64,000 nt of DNA from Mesorhizobium sp. NFR06 (GCF_900115245.1 NZ_FOVT01000012.1:124001-188000); one strand, 5' to 3'. Shown: positions 1 through 8,689, numbered from the stretch's first letter. Program-made: numbers and translations. The notes: generated by a model not told the origin, from the sequence alone.

Positions 1-117
1 CGGCCAGCCGATGTCCTTCTGGATCTCCTGCGGCAGCCGGTTCAATTCGCGCGTCGTCCGGCGGCGCTTGCTCGCCCGTGCAAAGGCGGCGCGGATGCGG
101 TTAAGGCTCTTAAACAT
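1..117 (-). CDS. DUF1127-family small protein, C-terminal end cut by window edge
   Basis: The 39 codons visible begin MFKSLNRIRAAFARASKRRR and continue with the RELNRLPQEIQKDIGW stretch typical of DUF1127 (YjiS-like) proteins, usually 45-100 residues. These small basic alphaproteobacterial proteins are linked in some species to phosphate, RNA or stress adaptation, but the role here is unknown. A perfect GGAGGTC ribosome site at 121-127 directly upstream supports the ATG at 117. The stop lies beyond base 1. Confidence 0.8.
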   Translation of the reverse strand, partial: MFKSLNRIRAAFARASKRRRTTRELNRLPQEIQKDIGWP

Positions 118-470
118 CGGGACCTCCACAAATCAGCGACGGAAAAACGGCGCCGCCTCTTCACCAGACGCCGCTTTTGCGATGCGTCTGTAACCGGTCG
201 ATTGCGCGCGAACGGTGAAATGCTTCACGAAGCCGAGCCGGCCTGAAACATATGCATGCAAACTAATTTCGTGGAGCTGGGCATATCGCAGCCGCTGAGC
301 CTGCCGGGGCCGTGCGAGCTTAAATGCCGGACGCTTGGGGCAATCCGCCGAGGTTTTGATTCACCAGCGACCGGGAATGTGGGTCGGGCGTTATTCCGGC
401 GCCTGGGAATCCGAAACGGGCACCGCGGCGGTCTGCACCGCAGGCCGGCCTTTGCGGACAAGTCCGACGC
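118..470. other. Intergenic region without a supportable gene
   Basis: This stretch separates the divergently ending DUF1127 and PfpI genes. Open frames here have no ribosome site or recognisable motif and look like random GC-rich frames. It presumably holds the DUF1127 promoter, but no clear -35/-10 pair was found. Confidence 0.5.
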
Positions 471-1205
471 TCAGTCGCCCCGCGCCATCACTCTGCCCAG
501 TGCCTGCGCGATCCCTGCACCGGTCGCCGTGTTGCGCTGAACCATCAGCGATATCGCCGCCTCCGAGGCCTTGTCGGGGTGGCCGGCGTCGAAAGGCGGC
601 GCCGGATCGTACTCGATCGAAAGCTGGATGGCCTTGGCAGCATCCGGGCCAGCGATCTCGGCGATGATTGAGAAGGCGAAGTCGATGCCGGCGGTGACGC
701 CCGCCGAGGTGAAGACATTGCCGTCGCGCACGATGCGGCCCTTTTCGTGCATCGCGCCGACCAGCGGCAGCAGGCCGGTGTAGGCCCAATGCGTGGTGGC
801 GCGGCGCCCCTGCAGCAGTCCTGCGGCACCGAGCAGGAAGGCTCCGACGCATACCGACGTGACGTAGCGCGCATTGGCGGCCTGGCGGCGGATGAAGTCG
901 ACCGTCTCGGCATCGGCGAGCGCATCGACCACACCGGCGCCGCCGGGCACGCAGATCAGGTCGAGCAGCGGGCAGTCTTCGAAGGTGCGGTTCGGCATGA
1001 GCGCAAGCCCTCGATCGCTGGCTACCGGCGCCATCGTCTTTGCCGCGACATAGGTCGCCGCCTGCGGAAATTTGCTGGGCGACGACATCGAGGCGGGCGT
1101 GGCAAGCCGGCTCAAAACCTCGAATGGGCCTGTGAAATCGAGCTGGGTGATGCCGGGAAAGATCACGAAGCCGACGTTGAAACCCGACATGGCAAAATCC
1201 GACAT
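471..1205 (-). CDS. DJ-1/PfpI family protein, isonitrile-hydratase-like
   Basis: A 244-residue protein of the class I glutamine-amidotransferase-like fold. The N-terminal strand VGFVIFPG is followed by QLDFTGPFEVL (about 21-31). The nucleophile elbow YVTSVCVGAFLLG places the reactive Cys at 119. TTHW (about 137-140) and an FTSAGVTAGID stretch near 167-176 are the conserved features of the isonitrile hydratase/AraC-N-terminal-like branch. There is no C-terminal helix-turn-helix, so it is an enzyme-type member rather than a GlxA regulator. GGAGGGA upstream supports the ATG at 1205 over the internal Met6. Substrate is not certain. Confidence 0.85.
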   Translation of the reverse strand: MSDFAMSGFNVGFVIFPGITQLDFTGPFEVLSRLATPASMSSPSKFPQAATYVAAKTMAPVASDRGLALMPNRTFEDCPLLDLICVPGGAGVVDALADAETVDFIRRQAANARYVTSVCVGAFLLGAAGLLQGRRATTHWAYTGLLPLVGAMHEKGRIVRDGNVFTSAGVTAGIDFAFSIIAEIAGPDAAKAIQLSIEYDPAPPFDAGHPDKASEAAISLMVQRNTATGAGIAQALGRVMARGD

Positions 1206-1275
1206 GGCTGTCCCTCCGAAGCCATCGAGCGCAATCTACCTGTTCAGGCGATATTAGGCGAGCGACATGTAATCC

Positions 1276-2472
1276 TCAGCCGCTCACCTTCCCATCTCTG
1301 GCTACTTCCCTGCCCGCGCGATACACCGTCCGCTCCTTCGGCACCGCCACCACCGCTTCCGGTACATGCTCGGCCTTCAGCGCCACGAAATCGGCCTTGG
1401 CGCCGACGGCGATGCCGTAGCCTTCAAGCCCCAGCGCCTTGGCGCCGGCACGGCTCACCAAATCGTAGGCCGCTTCCAGCTCCCAATCCTCGTAGAAGCC
1501 GGAACGATAGCCGATCATGTTGGCGCGGTTGAGCATATCGCCATCGCCATAGGGCCACCAGGAATCGCGGATGTTGTCGGAGCCGGCGAAGACGGTGACG
1601 CCGGCCCTGCGCAGCGCCGCCACCGGCGGGAAAGGATGGTTGCCGGGCGCGTTGGTCATGAAGGAAACACCGGCGGCGGCGATCCTCTCGCCGGCTTTGG
1701 CCAATGCGTCGGCAGAAATGTCGCCCAGCGCATAGGCATGGCTGACGGCGACCTTTCCCTGCATGCTCAACGCCGTGGTTCGGGCGACTAGCTCCTCGAT
1801 CTCGAACAGGCCAAGCGTGCCGCCGTCGTGTAGGTGGATGTCGACGCCGGCGCCGTGCTTTTCGGCGAGGCCGAAGACGACGTCGAGATGGCCCTTGACG
1901 TCGCGGTCGAAGCTCGCCGGATCGAGCCCGCCGATCAGGTCGCAGCCGAGCTTCAGCGCCTCGTCCAGCAGTTCCGCCGTGCCGGGCGAGGACAGGATGC
2001 CGCTCTGCGGGAAGGCGACGAGCTGGATGTCGATGAGGTCGCGGTATTTTTCCCGCACGCCGAGGATCGTCTCGACATGCTTCATCCCGACCGCGGCGTC
2101 GACCATGACGTGGCTGCGCATGGCGAGGCTGCCATTGCCGACGCAGAGCTCGAGCTGGTTTTTCGCGCGCTCCGCCATAGGCGCGGCCCGCTCCAGGTTG
2201 CGCATCTGAAAAGCGACGCGCTCGCGCACGTCAAAGCCGTCGGTGCAAGGAATGTGCGGCCGCCAGGCGTCGCCATAGAAGGAGGTGTCGAGGTGGATAT
2301 GGCCCTCGACGAAGGCCGGCAGCACGAGCCGGCCGGCGAGGTCGACGGCGCCGGCCGGCGGCGTGGCCGCGTTGGCGGCCGGCGCGATGGCGTTGAAGCG
2401 GCCGCTGGCGACGATGAGATCGACGATCGTGCCGTCGGCAAGTTTGGCGTTGAGAAAATGAGTCTGGTTCAC
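1276..2472 (-). CDS. Amidohydrolase, cytosine-deaminase-like
   Basis: A metal-dependent hydrolase of about 398 residues. After a small beta domain comes GHIHLD (metal histidines 58 and 60), then VDIHLHDGG and VSHAYALG carrying further His ligands. FAGSDNIRDSWWPYGDGD (about 285) carries the catalytic Asp. This order and length match the cytosine deaminase/atrazine-hydrolase-like branch that deaminates or hydrolyses cyclic amides. The reading frame stays open to 2619, but homology begins at a GTG (2472, NQTHFLNAKLADG), which is the start chosen here; the upstream ribosome site is weak. Exact substrate is unknown. Confidence 0.85.
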   Translation of the reverse strand: MNQTHFLNAKLADGTIVDLIVASGRFNAIAPAANAATPPAGAVDLAGRLVLPAFVEGHIHLDTSFYGDAWRPHIPCTDGFDVRERVAFQMRNLERAAPMAERAKNQLELCVGNGSLAMRSHVMVDAAVGMKHVETILGVREKYRDLIDIQLVAFPQSGILSSPGTAELLDEALKLGCDLIGGLDPASFDRDVKGHLDVVFGLAEKHGAGVDIHLHDGGTLGLFEIEELVARTTALSMQGKVAVSHAYALGDISADALAKAGERIAAAGVSFMTNAPGNHPFPPVAALRRAGVTVFAGSDNIRDSWWPYGDGDMLNRANMIGYRSGFYEDWELEAAYDLVSRAGAKALGLEGYGIAVGAKADFVALKAEHVPEAVVAVPKERTVYRAGREVARDGKVSG

Positions 2473-2781
2473 GATGCAATCCGTTGAAAAGAAAGCGTCA
2501 CTCGTTGCCGGTCGAGCGGACGAGGTCAATGCGGCAAGGCGTAGAAAGTGTTTCGCCGGAGCTGCCGATCTCCCCCACAACGAGGAGATCACGCGCTCAT
2601 CGGCCTGGCAAATCGACAACTTGCACGCCCGCCATATTCCGCTTTCGCGTAAGTTTCAGCGGGCGGCAAATATGCGATGGTAAAGTCTGCGGTACGAGGC
2701 CGCCGTGGTCGACGCGGACGCCCAAGCACATCCCCAACAATGCGCCCCCAACGGACGCGTCGACCATGAAACGGAAATGGC
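2473..2781. other. Intergenic region, no gene seen
   Basis: This is the region upstream of the amidohydrolase. Open frames on both strands lack motifs and ribosome sites. It ends at a probable hairpin terminator belonging to the next gene on the minus strand. Confidence 0.45.
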
Positions 2782-2813
2782 AAAACGGCGGCCTTGCCCA
2801 GGGTCGCCGTTTT
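2782..2813 (-). terminator. Probable bidirectional hairpin terminator
   Basis: Nine-base arms AAAACGGCG (2782-2790) and CGCCGTTTT (2805-2813) flank a 14-base loop. On the minus strand the stem ends in a run of T just beyond the stop of the GFA gene, as expected for an intrinsic terminator. Confidence 0.5.
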
Positions 2814-2842
2814 CTCGATCGGCCGTTTCGATCAGCCCGGCC

Positions 2843-3301
2843 TCAATCAGCTTGGGCCTTGGCGTATTCGGCGACCAGGGGCTCATATTCCTCGAAGGAT
2901 GGCAGCGCCGCGTAGCTGTGCACGGCCGGTGTGGCCGCCCAGGGCAATTTCTCGGCCGTCCAGGTCTCGATGAAGGGCGAGAACCAGGCATGGTCGTCGA
3001 GCATGGTCGGGCGCAGGTTGACGAACCAGTCGAGTCCTTCCGGGCGGGTGAACATCCAGGTCATGCAGTAGCCGCAGAAATAATGCTTTGAGGCGCCATG
3101 CAGCCCGCCCACCACCGGCTCGCCTTTCGTCACCTCGAAACCTTGCGAAGGGATCGCCGCGCTCAGCGAAAAGGCGCTGGACGACATCGACTGGCAGCCG
3201 GTGCAATGGCAGGCCATGGTGAGCAGGGGCTTTGCCGAGATTCTCAGGCGCACGCGGCCGCAGCGGCAGCCTCCTTCGGCGGGGAGAGCAAGGGCAGGCA
3301 A
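2843..3301 (-). CDS. GFA-family zinc protein (glutathione-dependent formaldehyde-activating/CENP-V fold)
   Basis: A 152-residue single-domain protein with the complete GFA zinc ligand pattern: CRC (Cys12, Cys14), CHCTGC (Cys31, 33, 36) and CGYC (Cys76, 79). Length and order are those of the family. Founding members add glutathione to formaldehyde, though most GFA paralogs have unproven roles. It is a single transcription unit followed by a hairpin terminator. The start is the ATG at 3301; no strong ribosome site decides it. Confidence 0.88.
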   Translation of the reverse strand: MPALALPAEGGCRCGRVRLRISAKPLLTMACHCTGCQSMSSSAFSLSAAIPSQGFEVTKGEPVVGGLHGASKHYFCGYCMTWMFTRPEGLDWFVNLRPTMLDDHAWFSPFIETWTAEKLPWAATPAVHSYAALPSFEEYEPLVAEYAKAQAD

Positions 3302-3360
3302 GGTGGGCTCCTTGGGTTGGGATTGCGGAACGAGGATTCAACGGCAAATGCTGGCGGGAC

Positions 3361-3530
3361 AGCGCCCCCCTCTGTCCTGCCGGACATCTCCCCCACGAGG
3401 GGGGAGATTAGCAACTTCGGCGCCTTGCTTGTCCTGCAACGTCGGCTATTGGCGAAATCGTCGATGACAGCCAATCTCCCCCCTCGTGGGGGAGATGTCC
3501 GGCAGGACAGAGGGGGGCGCGAAGGAACGC
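3361..3530. repeat. Inverted pair of rhizobial intergenic palindromes (type B)
   Basis: Two arms, 3361-3409 and 3473-3529, carry CCTGCCGGACATCTCCCCC and its complement, each closing on its own GGGGGAGAT hairpin. The arms face each other across about 60 bases. The same mosaic recurs at least ten times in the window. It resembles RIME/RPE-type rhizobial palindromic elements and would fold in RNA on either strand. Confidence 0.85.
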
Positions 3531-3535
3531 GGCGT

Positions 3536-4090
3536 TCAGCCCTTGTCCGTCAGCTCCGCCGTCGTCTTCAGCCGCACGCCCTGTCCGGCAAAGGCCTGGT
3601 TGTGGCGGGCGATGATTTCGGGCGCTTTCTCCTTGTCGCTGTCCAGCGTCGAATGGGCGTCCGCAACAATGGTGACGGCGAGCCCCTCGGCAAAGGCGCC
3701 CTTCACGGTAGCGGCGACGCAGAAATCGGTCTGGGCGCCGATGAGCACGACGTCCTTCGCGCCCTGCCCCGCCACCCATTCGGCCAGTTCGGGGTTGGAA
3801 AAGGCGTTGCCGACGCGCTTGCCGAAGGTCGGCTCGTCGGCGGCCTGGCCGAGCAGCGGCCAGACCGGCCAGCCTGAGGCGCCCGGCGCCAGCGGATCGC
3901 CCTGCGGCCCGTCATGGCGCACGAACGCCACCTTGCGGCCGGAGCGGCGCGCCCAGTCGATCAGTTTTCGCGCGCGCTCGGCGATCGTGTCGGCATCGTG
4001 GATCGGCGGGTCGAAACGGCCGTCGAACATGCCGGTCTGCAGGTCGATGACGATGAGCGGCGCGGCGGCGGAGGGAGCGATGTCTGGCAT
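3536..4090 (-). CDS. Cysteine hydrolase, isochorismatase family
   Basis: A 184-residue alpha/beta hydrolase of the isochorismatase/nicotinamidase group. The catalytic triad is visible: Asp16 in VIDLQTG, Lys91 in FGKRVGNAF and Cys124 in GAQTDFCVAATVKG. The frame is open to 4138, but the extra residues are unconserved; MPDIAPSAAA at 4090 gives the family length. It is most like uncharacterised amide hydrolases of the group; with no pathway gene beside it, nicotinamidase or ureidoacrylate activity cannot be assigned. Confidence 0.88.
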   Translation of the reverse strand: MPDIAPSAAAPLIVIDLQTGMFDGRFDPPIHDADTIAERARKLIDWARRSGRKVAFVRHDGPQGDPLAPGASGWPVWPLLGQAADEPTFGKRVGNAFSNPELAEWVAGQGAKDVVLIGAQTDFCVAATVKGAFAEGLAVTIVADAHSTLDSDKEKAPEIIARHNQAFAGQGVRLKTTAELTDKG

Positions 4091-4226
4091 GGCGGCGAAG
4101 ATAGCGTGGGTGTGGGATGGGTCAAGGACAAGGTACAACCCGCGAGCGGCCGAGGAATGAAGTTAACAATCAAGAGTTGAAATGTGGATGAGATGCAACT
4201 ATCGTTGCCGGGCAATGGGGGTGAAG

Positions 4227-4640
4227 ATGATGGAACAATACACCGTATTCCTGATCGGGGCAGGCACACGTGGCGATGATGAGCAAGCCGTCTTTACGCT
4301 GCATGATGCGGGGACAAAATGCCAACTCATCTGCAGTTATCGGGACAAGGTTATCGAGGCTGAAGAGGATGACTACTTCGAAGCGCTCTTTCAGATTCGC
4401 CTACGCCTTGAATTGGATGGGCTGCTGCCTTTCTGCTACGGCGCCAGCGGGAGAGTCTACCCGGAAGGAACGGTGATCAAGATGAGCCGGGGACTAATCG
4501 CCTGCAAAGTGAAGATGGGGCAGCCGCCGAAAGAGACCGATCTGGTCAACATCTTTGCGGACGGCCACGATGTGGTGCCTGCCTTTCCACGAATGCAACA
4601 GGAATGCTGGGACGCCTGGCTCGCTTCATTGCCTTCCTGA
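4227..4640 (+). CDS. Hypothetical acidic protein
   Basis: About 137 residues beginning MMEQYTVFLIGAGTRGDDEQ, acidic, with no signal peptide or membrane segment. I do not recognise a family. GGGGG at 4217-4221 supports ATG 4227 or 4230; an upstream ATG at 4215 is possible. Composition (isoleucine- and lysine-rich) is less GC-driven than the neighbours, hinting at an acquired or fast-evolving gene. It lies 38 bases before another small acidic protein in the same direction and the two may be co-transcribed. Confidence 0.65.
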   Translation: MMEQYTVFLIGAGTRGDDEQAVFTLHDAGTKCQLICSYRDKVIEAEEDDYFEALFQIRLRLELDGLLPFCYGASGRVYPEGTVIKMSRGLIACKVKMGQPPKETDLVNIFADGHDVVPAFPRMQQECWDAWLASLPS

Positions 4641-4678
4641 CGAGAAGCATCGATACGCCAACCCACGGGAACTTACGC

Positions 4679-4990
4679 ATGACTGCCGCTGATCCTGATT
4701 GGCCTTTTGACGATCCGCCAAATGTGGCCGTCATTACGATTCATCAGATAATCAGGGGCGAGCACATTGTCGACTACGTTGCTCACGATGATGACGATGG
4801 GGCCTGGCAGTTCCTGAACCGGGCTGTCGATTTCAAGATGGCCGATGCCATGCTTGTCGGTCTATCTGAGATGGTGAAGATCGATAGCTCGCTCCGCGAA
4901 CTCTGGGATCTTCCTTATGGCTGGTGCGCATGGCGCAATGGAGAAGGGCAGCCTTGGCAACGTGCAAGGAAAGGGCCAGAGGCAGAGTGA
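4679..4990 (+). CDS. Hypothetical small protein with WPFDDPPNVAVIT motif
   Basis: 103 residues from MTAADPDWPFDDPPNVAVIT, with a central HDDDDGAWQFL and a C-terminal LPYGWCAWRNGE. This layout recalls a widespread group of small bacterial hypotheticals that open with a WPF.D..NVA..T motif and carry a DDGAWQFL block. No function is known to me. ACGGGA lies upstream of the ATG. It follows the preceding small gene closely, and the pair could be an accessory (for example immunity-type) unit, but that is only inference. Confidence 0.65.
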   Translation: MTAADPDWPFDDPPNVAVITIHQIIRGEHIVDYVAHDDDDGAWQFLNRAVDFKMADAMLVGLSEMVKIDSSLRELWDLPYGWCAWRNGEGQPWQRARKGPEAE

Positions 4991-5016
4991 TGGCTGGAGG
5001 CGACGGCCGCTGGCTT

Positions 5017-5060
5017 CGTCATCCTAGGGCGGAGCGACGCGCGCAGACCCGAGGATGACG
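5017..5060. repeat. Short type A palindromic repeat
   Basis: CGTCATCCTAGGGCGGAG at one end and CCCGAGGATGACG at the other form a hairpin. It is a shortened copy of the repeat arm found complete at 60125-60184. Confidence 0.75.
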
Positions 5061-5096
5061 ATAACCGAAGGTCGGCACCTTTCCCTCCTCCCACGG

Positions 5097-5504
5097 CTAC
5101 GACATCAGCGGCATAGGCCCCTTCAGCGCCTCGGCCAGCGCACCGCGATCGGGCGCGCCAGCCTGCCGGCCCGGGGGGCGGTGGGGCAGCCAGCAGCGCA
5201 CCTGCGGCTTGAAGCCGGGGCTGTCGACCACCTCGACTGCCTCGCGCCATTGGCTGCCCGACAACGCGCCGGGCGTGACGACACCGATGCCGTGGCCGCG
5301 CGCCACCAGCGACATCCTGAGATCGGCGCCCTACGCCTCAACGCCGACATGGAAGGGCAGCCGCGCCACCTCGAAGCGGTGGCGGATGAAGGCGCGAAAA
5401 CTGCAGCCGGTCTCGTTGAGCACCCAGGGGTAGCGCGCAAGATCGTTGGCGGCGCGATCGGCTCGCTGCTGGCCGGGGTTGCGTGGGCCTGGGGCGGCTG
5501 GAAC
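5097..5504 (-). pseudogene. LysR-type regulator remnant with in-frame amber stop
   Basis: The minus strand reads as the effector-binding half of a LysR regulator: AANDLARYPWVLNETGCSFR, then FIRHRFEVARLPFHVGVEA, a TAG at 5331-5333, then in the same frame MSLVARGHGIGVVTPG through ALKGPMPLMS. Both halves match the expected LysR order, where GVEA would normally run directly into the LVARGHGIGVV block. The N-terminal DNA-binding domain is absent upstream. It is therefore a decayed, truncated gene and not a start at 5315. Confidence 0.75.
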
Positions 5505-5881
5505 GCGGTGTGAGTCGCCGGAGCCGTATTCGGATTCATCGCGCTGGCGGTCGACCTGGCGGGCGGCCCGGAGTGATCGCCCTCAGGCGTTCCTCGGATC
5601 GGTCAGGCATTGCGGGATCGAGCGGTTGGCGGCGATCAGCCTGCCGCGCACTTCGGAAGTGCCGGCGCAGATTTTGCCAGCAGGCGCCGATGCCCTTCAT
5701 TTCGCTGCCGAGCCCGCCGTCGGCGCTGCCAGCATGGTCACGACCTTGACGCCGCAGGCGAGATTGCGGTCGGGATCGGTGACGTCGACCTCCGACTTGA
5801 AGCCGCAATGGTATCTCGGCTCGTCGGCCAGCGACAATTGCAGCAGGCCGATCGTTGAGGCGGCGGCGGGACCGCTTTGCC
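5505..5881. other. Decayed region, no identifiable gene
   Basis: The stretch lies between the LysR remnant and the amidase stop. On the minus strand one frame reads ADEPRYHCGFKSEVDVTDPD and stays open for about 60 codons before a stop, which suggests an old gene remnant that I cannot name. Nothing here is supported as an intact gene. Confidence 0.4.
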
Positions 5882-7882
5882 TCAGCCAATCCCAGCTGTC
5901 ACGACATAGGCGCCGGCGCTGCGCCCATCGGGCAGGCGTGTGATGGCCGTCACGATCGAGCCGTAGGCGCCGCGCCAGACGCTGTGGAAGCCTTGATGCG
6001 TCACGGCCGGCACGACGACACGGCCGCTGTAACGACCGCCTTCCGCTTGCATGAGAACCGGCTCGCCATTGACATGGACCGCGACGGCGGCCGGCTCGTC
6101 CGCGCCGACTTCCAGTTCGATCGCGATCTCGTCCGTGTCGCCGGAGCGCGTCGTCAGTGCGGTCAGCGCCAGCGCCGGCAGCGCATCGCCAACGCGACGC
6201 GCCTGGCCCCTGCCCTCGAACACATCGTCGGCCAACGCCGGCGTGCGCGGCGGCGCGGTGCGGCGCCGCGTGGCGCGCTCGTAGCCGCCGGCAATGGTCA
6301 GCAGTGCCACATCCTCATAAGCCTTGCCGGCGAAGGTCAGGCCGACCGGCATGCCGATGTCGGCCATGATGCCCATCGGCACCGTCACCGTCGGGATGCC
6401 GAGGTGGCGCCAGACGAGATTGCCGTTGGCGACCCAGGTGCCGTTGCGCCAGGCAAGCCGGGCGGAGGCTTCGTTGACGTCGGCATCGGCCGGGCCGACA
6501 TCGGCGACCGCCGGCAGCACCACCGCGTCGAGGCGGTTGGCGTCGAGCCAGTCCTCGAAGTCGATGCGGCGCGTTGCCTCCAGGCCCTCGAGCCCCGCCG
6601 CGATGCCGGGAATATCGTCGAGCGGCGCCACACCCAGCCTGGCCCTCTCGACATAATGCGCCAGGTCGAAATCGGCATCGCCGTAACGGTCGGGCAGCGT
6701 GCCCGGTGGCTGCGGGAAGATTTTGGCGCCGTCGACCGAAGCGAGGTCGGGGATCTTCGGATCGCCATTGGCGCGCAGGAAATCGTCCCACGACCAGATG
6801 GAAAGGTCCCAGATCTCGCGGTCGGCAAAATCCTCTGGCACCAGGCCGCGATCGACCATCGATAGCGCGCCAGGACGGTCGCGCTCGTAGTTGGAAACGA
6901 CGGGGAAATCGACCTCGACCACTTCGGCGCCGAGCGCCTCGAGATCGCGCGCCGCCTGCCGCCAAAGCTCCAGCACGCTGGCGCGTGTCTCGATCGGGCG
7001 ATCGCCGCCTTCGTCCTTGCCGATGTATATTTTCGGCACGCCGAGGCGTTTTCCCTCGAGCGCGCCTTGCAGCGCAAGCGCTGTGTAGCGCGCCGGCCTC
7101 AGCGCCGACGCTTTCGGAATCTCCACCCAGGGCTGGACGCGCCAGAAATCGCCGCGCGTCTCGCCGTCGTCGGCGACGATGACGTCGAGCAGTTCCAGCA
7201 TGTCGGCAACGGTCCGCGCATGCGGCACCACCACATCCATGGTCGGCACCAAAGGCCAGTTGCCGCGCGCCGAGATCACGCCGCGCGACGGCGTGTAGGC
7301 GACCAGCGCGTTGTTGGAGGCCGGCGCGCGGCCCGACGACCAGGTCTCCTCGCCGAGCCCGAAGGCGGCGAAGGAGGCGGCGGTCGCCGTGCCCGAGCCG
7401 TTCGACGAGCCGGAGGCGAAGGCGGCGGTGAGAAAATCCTTGTTGTACGGACTCTCGGCGCGGCCGTAGACGCCGCGCTGCATGCCGCCATTGGCCATCG
7501 GCGGCATGTTGGTGAGGCCGATCAGCACCGCGCCCGCGGCGCGCAGCCGGGCGATGGTAAAGGCATCCTCGTTTGCGGTCAGATGCTCGAAGGCCGGCGA
7601 GCCGGCCGCGGCCGTCAGGCCCTTCGCCTTGTAGCTGTCCTTGGCGGTGTAAGGGATGCCGTCGAGCGGCCCGCGCGTCCTGCCCTCGCGGCGGCGGCGA
7701 TCCGATGCCGCCGCTTCCTCGAACATGTTCGGGTTGAGGATGGGCACGGCGTTGAGCGCAATGCCGTGGCGGTCGTAATGCGCAATGCGCCGCAGATACG
7801 CGCCGACCAGTTCAACGCTGGTGAGGATTCCATCCTCCAGCGCGCGGCGCAGGTCGGCGATCGAGGCTTCGACTATATTCAT
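5882..7882 (-). CDS. Amidase (amidase-signature family) with C-terminal extension
   Basis: A 666-residue amidase. The Ser-cisSer-Lys machinery is visible as Lys81 in IPYTAKDSYK, the Gly/Ser-rich ASGSSNGSGTA (about 156-166) and the nucleophile region EETWSSGRAPAS (about 179-190, variant of the usual TGGS). Typical members are about 450-520 residues. Here the domain is complete by about residue 540 and is followed by over 100 residues ending in a beta-rich tail (VAVHVNGEPVLM, GRVVVPAVTH). Substrate cannot be predicted. It is transcribed alone, with the four small leader-type genes divergent from it. Confidence 0.88.
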   Translation of the reverse strand: MNIVEASIADLRRALEDGILTSVELVGAYLRRIAHYDRHGIALNAVPILNPNMFEEAAASDRRRREGRTRGPLDGIPYTAKDSYKAKGLTAAAGSPAFEHLTANEDAFTIARLRAAGAVLIGLTNMPPMANGGMQRGVYGRAESPYNKDFLTAAFASGSSNGSGTATAASFAAFGLGEETWSSGRAPASNNALVAYTPSRGVISARGNWPLVPTMDVVVPHARTVADMLELLDVIVADDGETRGDFWRVQPWVEIPKASALRPARYTALALQGALEGKRLGVPKIYIGKDEGGDRPIETRASVLELWRQAARDLEALGAEVVEVDFPVVSNYERDRPGALSMVDRGLVPEDFADREIWDLSIWSWDDFLRANGDPKIPDLASVDGAKIFPQPPGTLPDRYGDADFDLAHYVERARLGVAPLDDIPGIAAGLEGLEATRRIDFEDWLDANRLDAVVLPAVADVGPADADVNEASARLAWRNGTWVANGNLVWRHLGIPTVTVPMGIMADIGMPVGLTFAGKAYEDVALLTIAGGYERATRRRTAPPRTPALADDVFEGRGQARRVGDALPALALTALTTRSGDTDEIAIELEVGADEPAAVAVHVNGEPVLMQAEGGRYSGRVVVPAVTHQGFHSVWRGAYGSIVTAITRLPDGRSAGAYVVTAGIG

Positions 7883-7956
7883 GGGCTGGGCGAATTCCTG
7901 GTCAATCTTTCCGCCTTCCGTGGCTTGAAACGCGAAAGCCGTGTTCCGTCACACCT

Positions 7957-7996
7957 CCTCTGCCCTGCCGGGCATCTCCCCCGCAAGGGGGAGATC
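7957..7996. repeat. Type B palindrome, single copy
   Basis: CTGCCCTGCCGGGCATCTCC followed by the CCCCGCAAGGGGGAG hairpin. It lies upstream of the amidase start. Confidence 0.75.
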
Positions 7997-8193
7997 GGCT
8001 GGCGCCGTCGCTTTTGGCCAATCGCCAGCGTCAGGAATGGCGCCAGGGCCGAGACTGCCGGTTTCCGGCCAATCTCACAATATTCGCGGTGGCACCCGCA
8101 ATGTCTTCACACGGGCGAGCGCCTAGCGTGCGAGCAGAAAGCCGAATTCCACAAGAATAGAAAGGCCGGCGCGGTTGAAAGAACCCGGCCCAG

Positions 8194-8222
8194 TTGACAG
8201 GAAACCTCTGTATGACATTATC
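8194..8222 (+). promoter_or_regulatory. Promoter of small leader-peptide gene 1
   Basis: TTGACA (8194-8199), 17-base spacer, ATTATC (8217-8222). The same arrangement, with flanking bases conserved, precedes the gene at 8597 and, with one base less spacer, the gene at 9048. This repeated conservation is the best evidence that the small genes are transcribed separately. Confidence 0.7.
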
Positions 8223-8249
8223 CAGTGGGATTTTGAGGAGAGACTTGGC

Positions 8250-8348
8250 ATGAAGAAGATCTACGAGAAGCCCACCTTCGTCCGCAAAGGAAAGCTTTCA
8301 GCAATCGTCAGTACGATCTCTGTTATCATCGTACCACCTCCGGGCTGA
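8250..8348 (+). CDS. RiPP-precursor-like peptide 1 (32 aa)
   Basis: Encodes MKKIYEKPTFVRKGKLSAIV followed by a hydrophobic tail STISVIIVPPPG. GAGGAG at 8235-8240, nine bases before the ATG, is an excellent ribosome site. Residues Tyr5, Pro8, Phe10 and Gly14 fit the YxxPxLxxxG part of the lasso-peptide leader pattern. The tail after residue 21 has no Cys, Asp or Glu, so a lasso macrolactam cannot form on a side-chain acid. It is one of four paralogs within 900 bases. The product and any maturation are unknown. Confidence 0.75.
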   Translation: MKKIYEKPTFVRKGKLSAIVSTISVIIVPPPG

Positions 8349-8539
8349 TCGGCGCCGGCCTGGCGCGCGAGATCGTTGTTGTCTTGAGACGTTCGCCCCC
8401 GGCGTTGCTGGGAAAGTGACTTTGTCTGCATCGCCGGCCGATACGTTTCGCTCCCACTTCCGACCGGCGCGGTCATCGCCCTGTTGGGCGGCGATTTGAC
8501 CAGTAGAACGCCGTCCCCGGAGCAGAGCGGGCCACTTGC

Positions 8540-8568
8540 TTGACAGAAACCGCTCATATGGGATTATC
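8540..8568 (+). promoter_or_regulatory. Promoter of small leader-peptide genes 2 and 3
   Basis: TTGACA (8540-8545), 17-base spacer, ATTATC (8563-8568). The -35 is followed by G and the -10 by C, as in the promoter at 8194. No separate promoter is seen before gene 3, so genes 2 and 3 are probably one transcript. Confidence 0.7.
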
Positions 8569-8596
8569 CGTCAGGGATCGCTGAGGGTGCAATCAC

Positions 8597-8689
8597 ATGA
8601 AGAAGACTTACGAGAAGCCGGTTTTCATTCGCAAAGGCAAGCTTTCGATGGTTGTGGCAAGTCCTTCGCTTGCCAACGGCGCCGCATGA
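8597..8689 (+). CDS. RiPP-precursor-like peptide 2 (30 aa)
   Basis: Encodes MKKTYEKPVFIRKGKLSMVV and then ASPSLANGAA. GAGGG at 8583-8587 gives good spacing to the ATG. The leader differs from peptide 3 at only one residue within the first 17-20, and the DNA is identical over about 40 bases around codons 4-17, so the two are recent tandem copies. The tail is short, neutral and small-residue-rich. It lies 42 bases upstream of peptide 3. Confidence 0.75.
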   Translation: MKKTYEKPVFIRKGKLSMVVASPSLANGAA

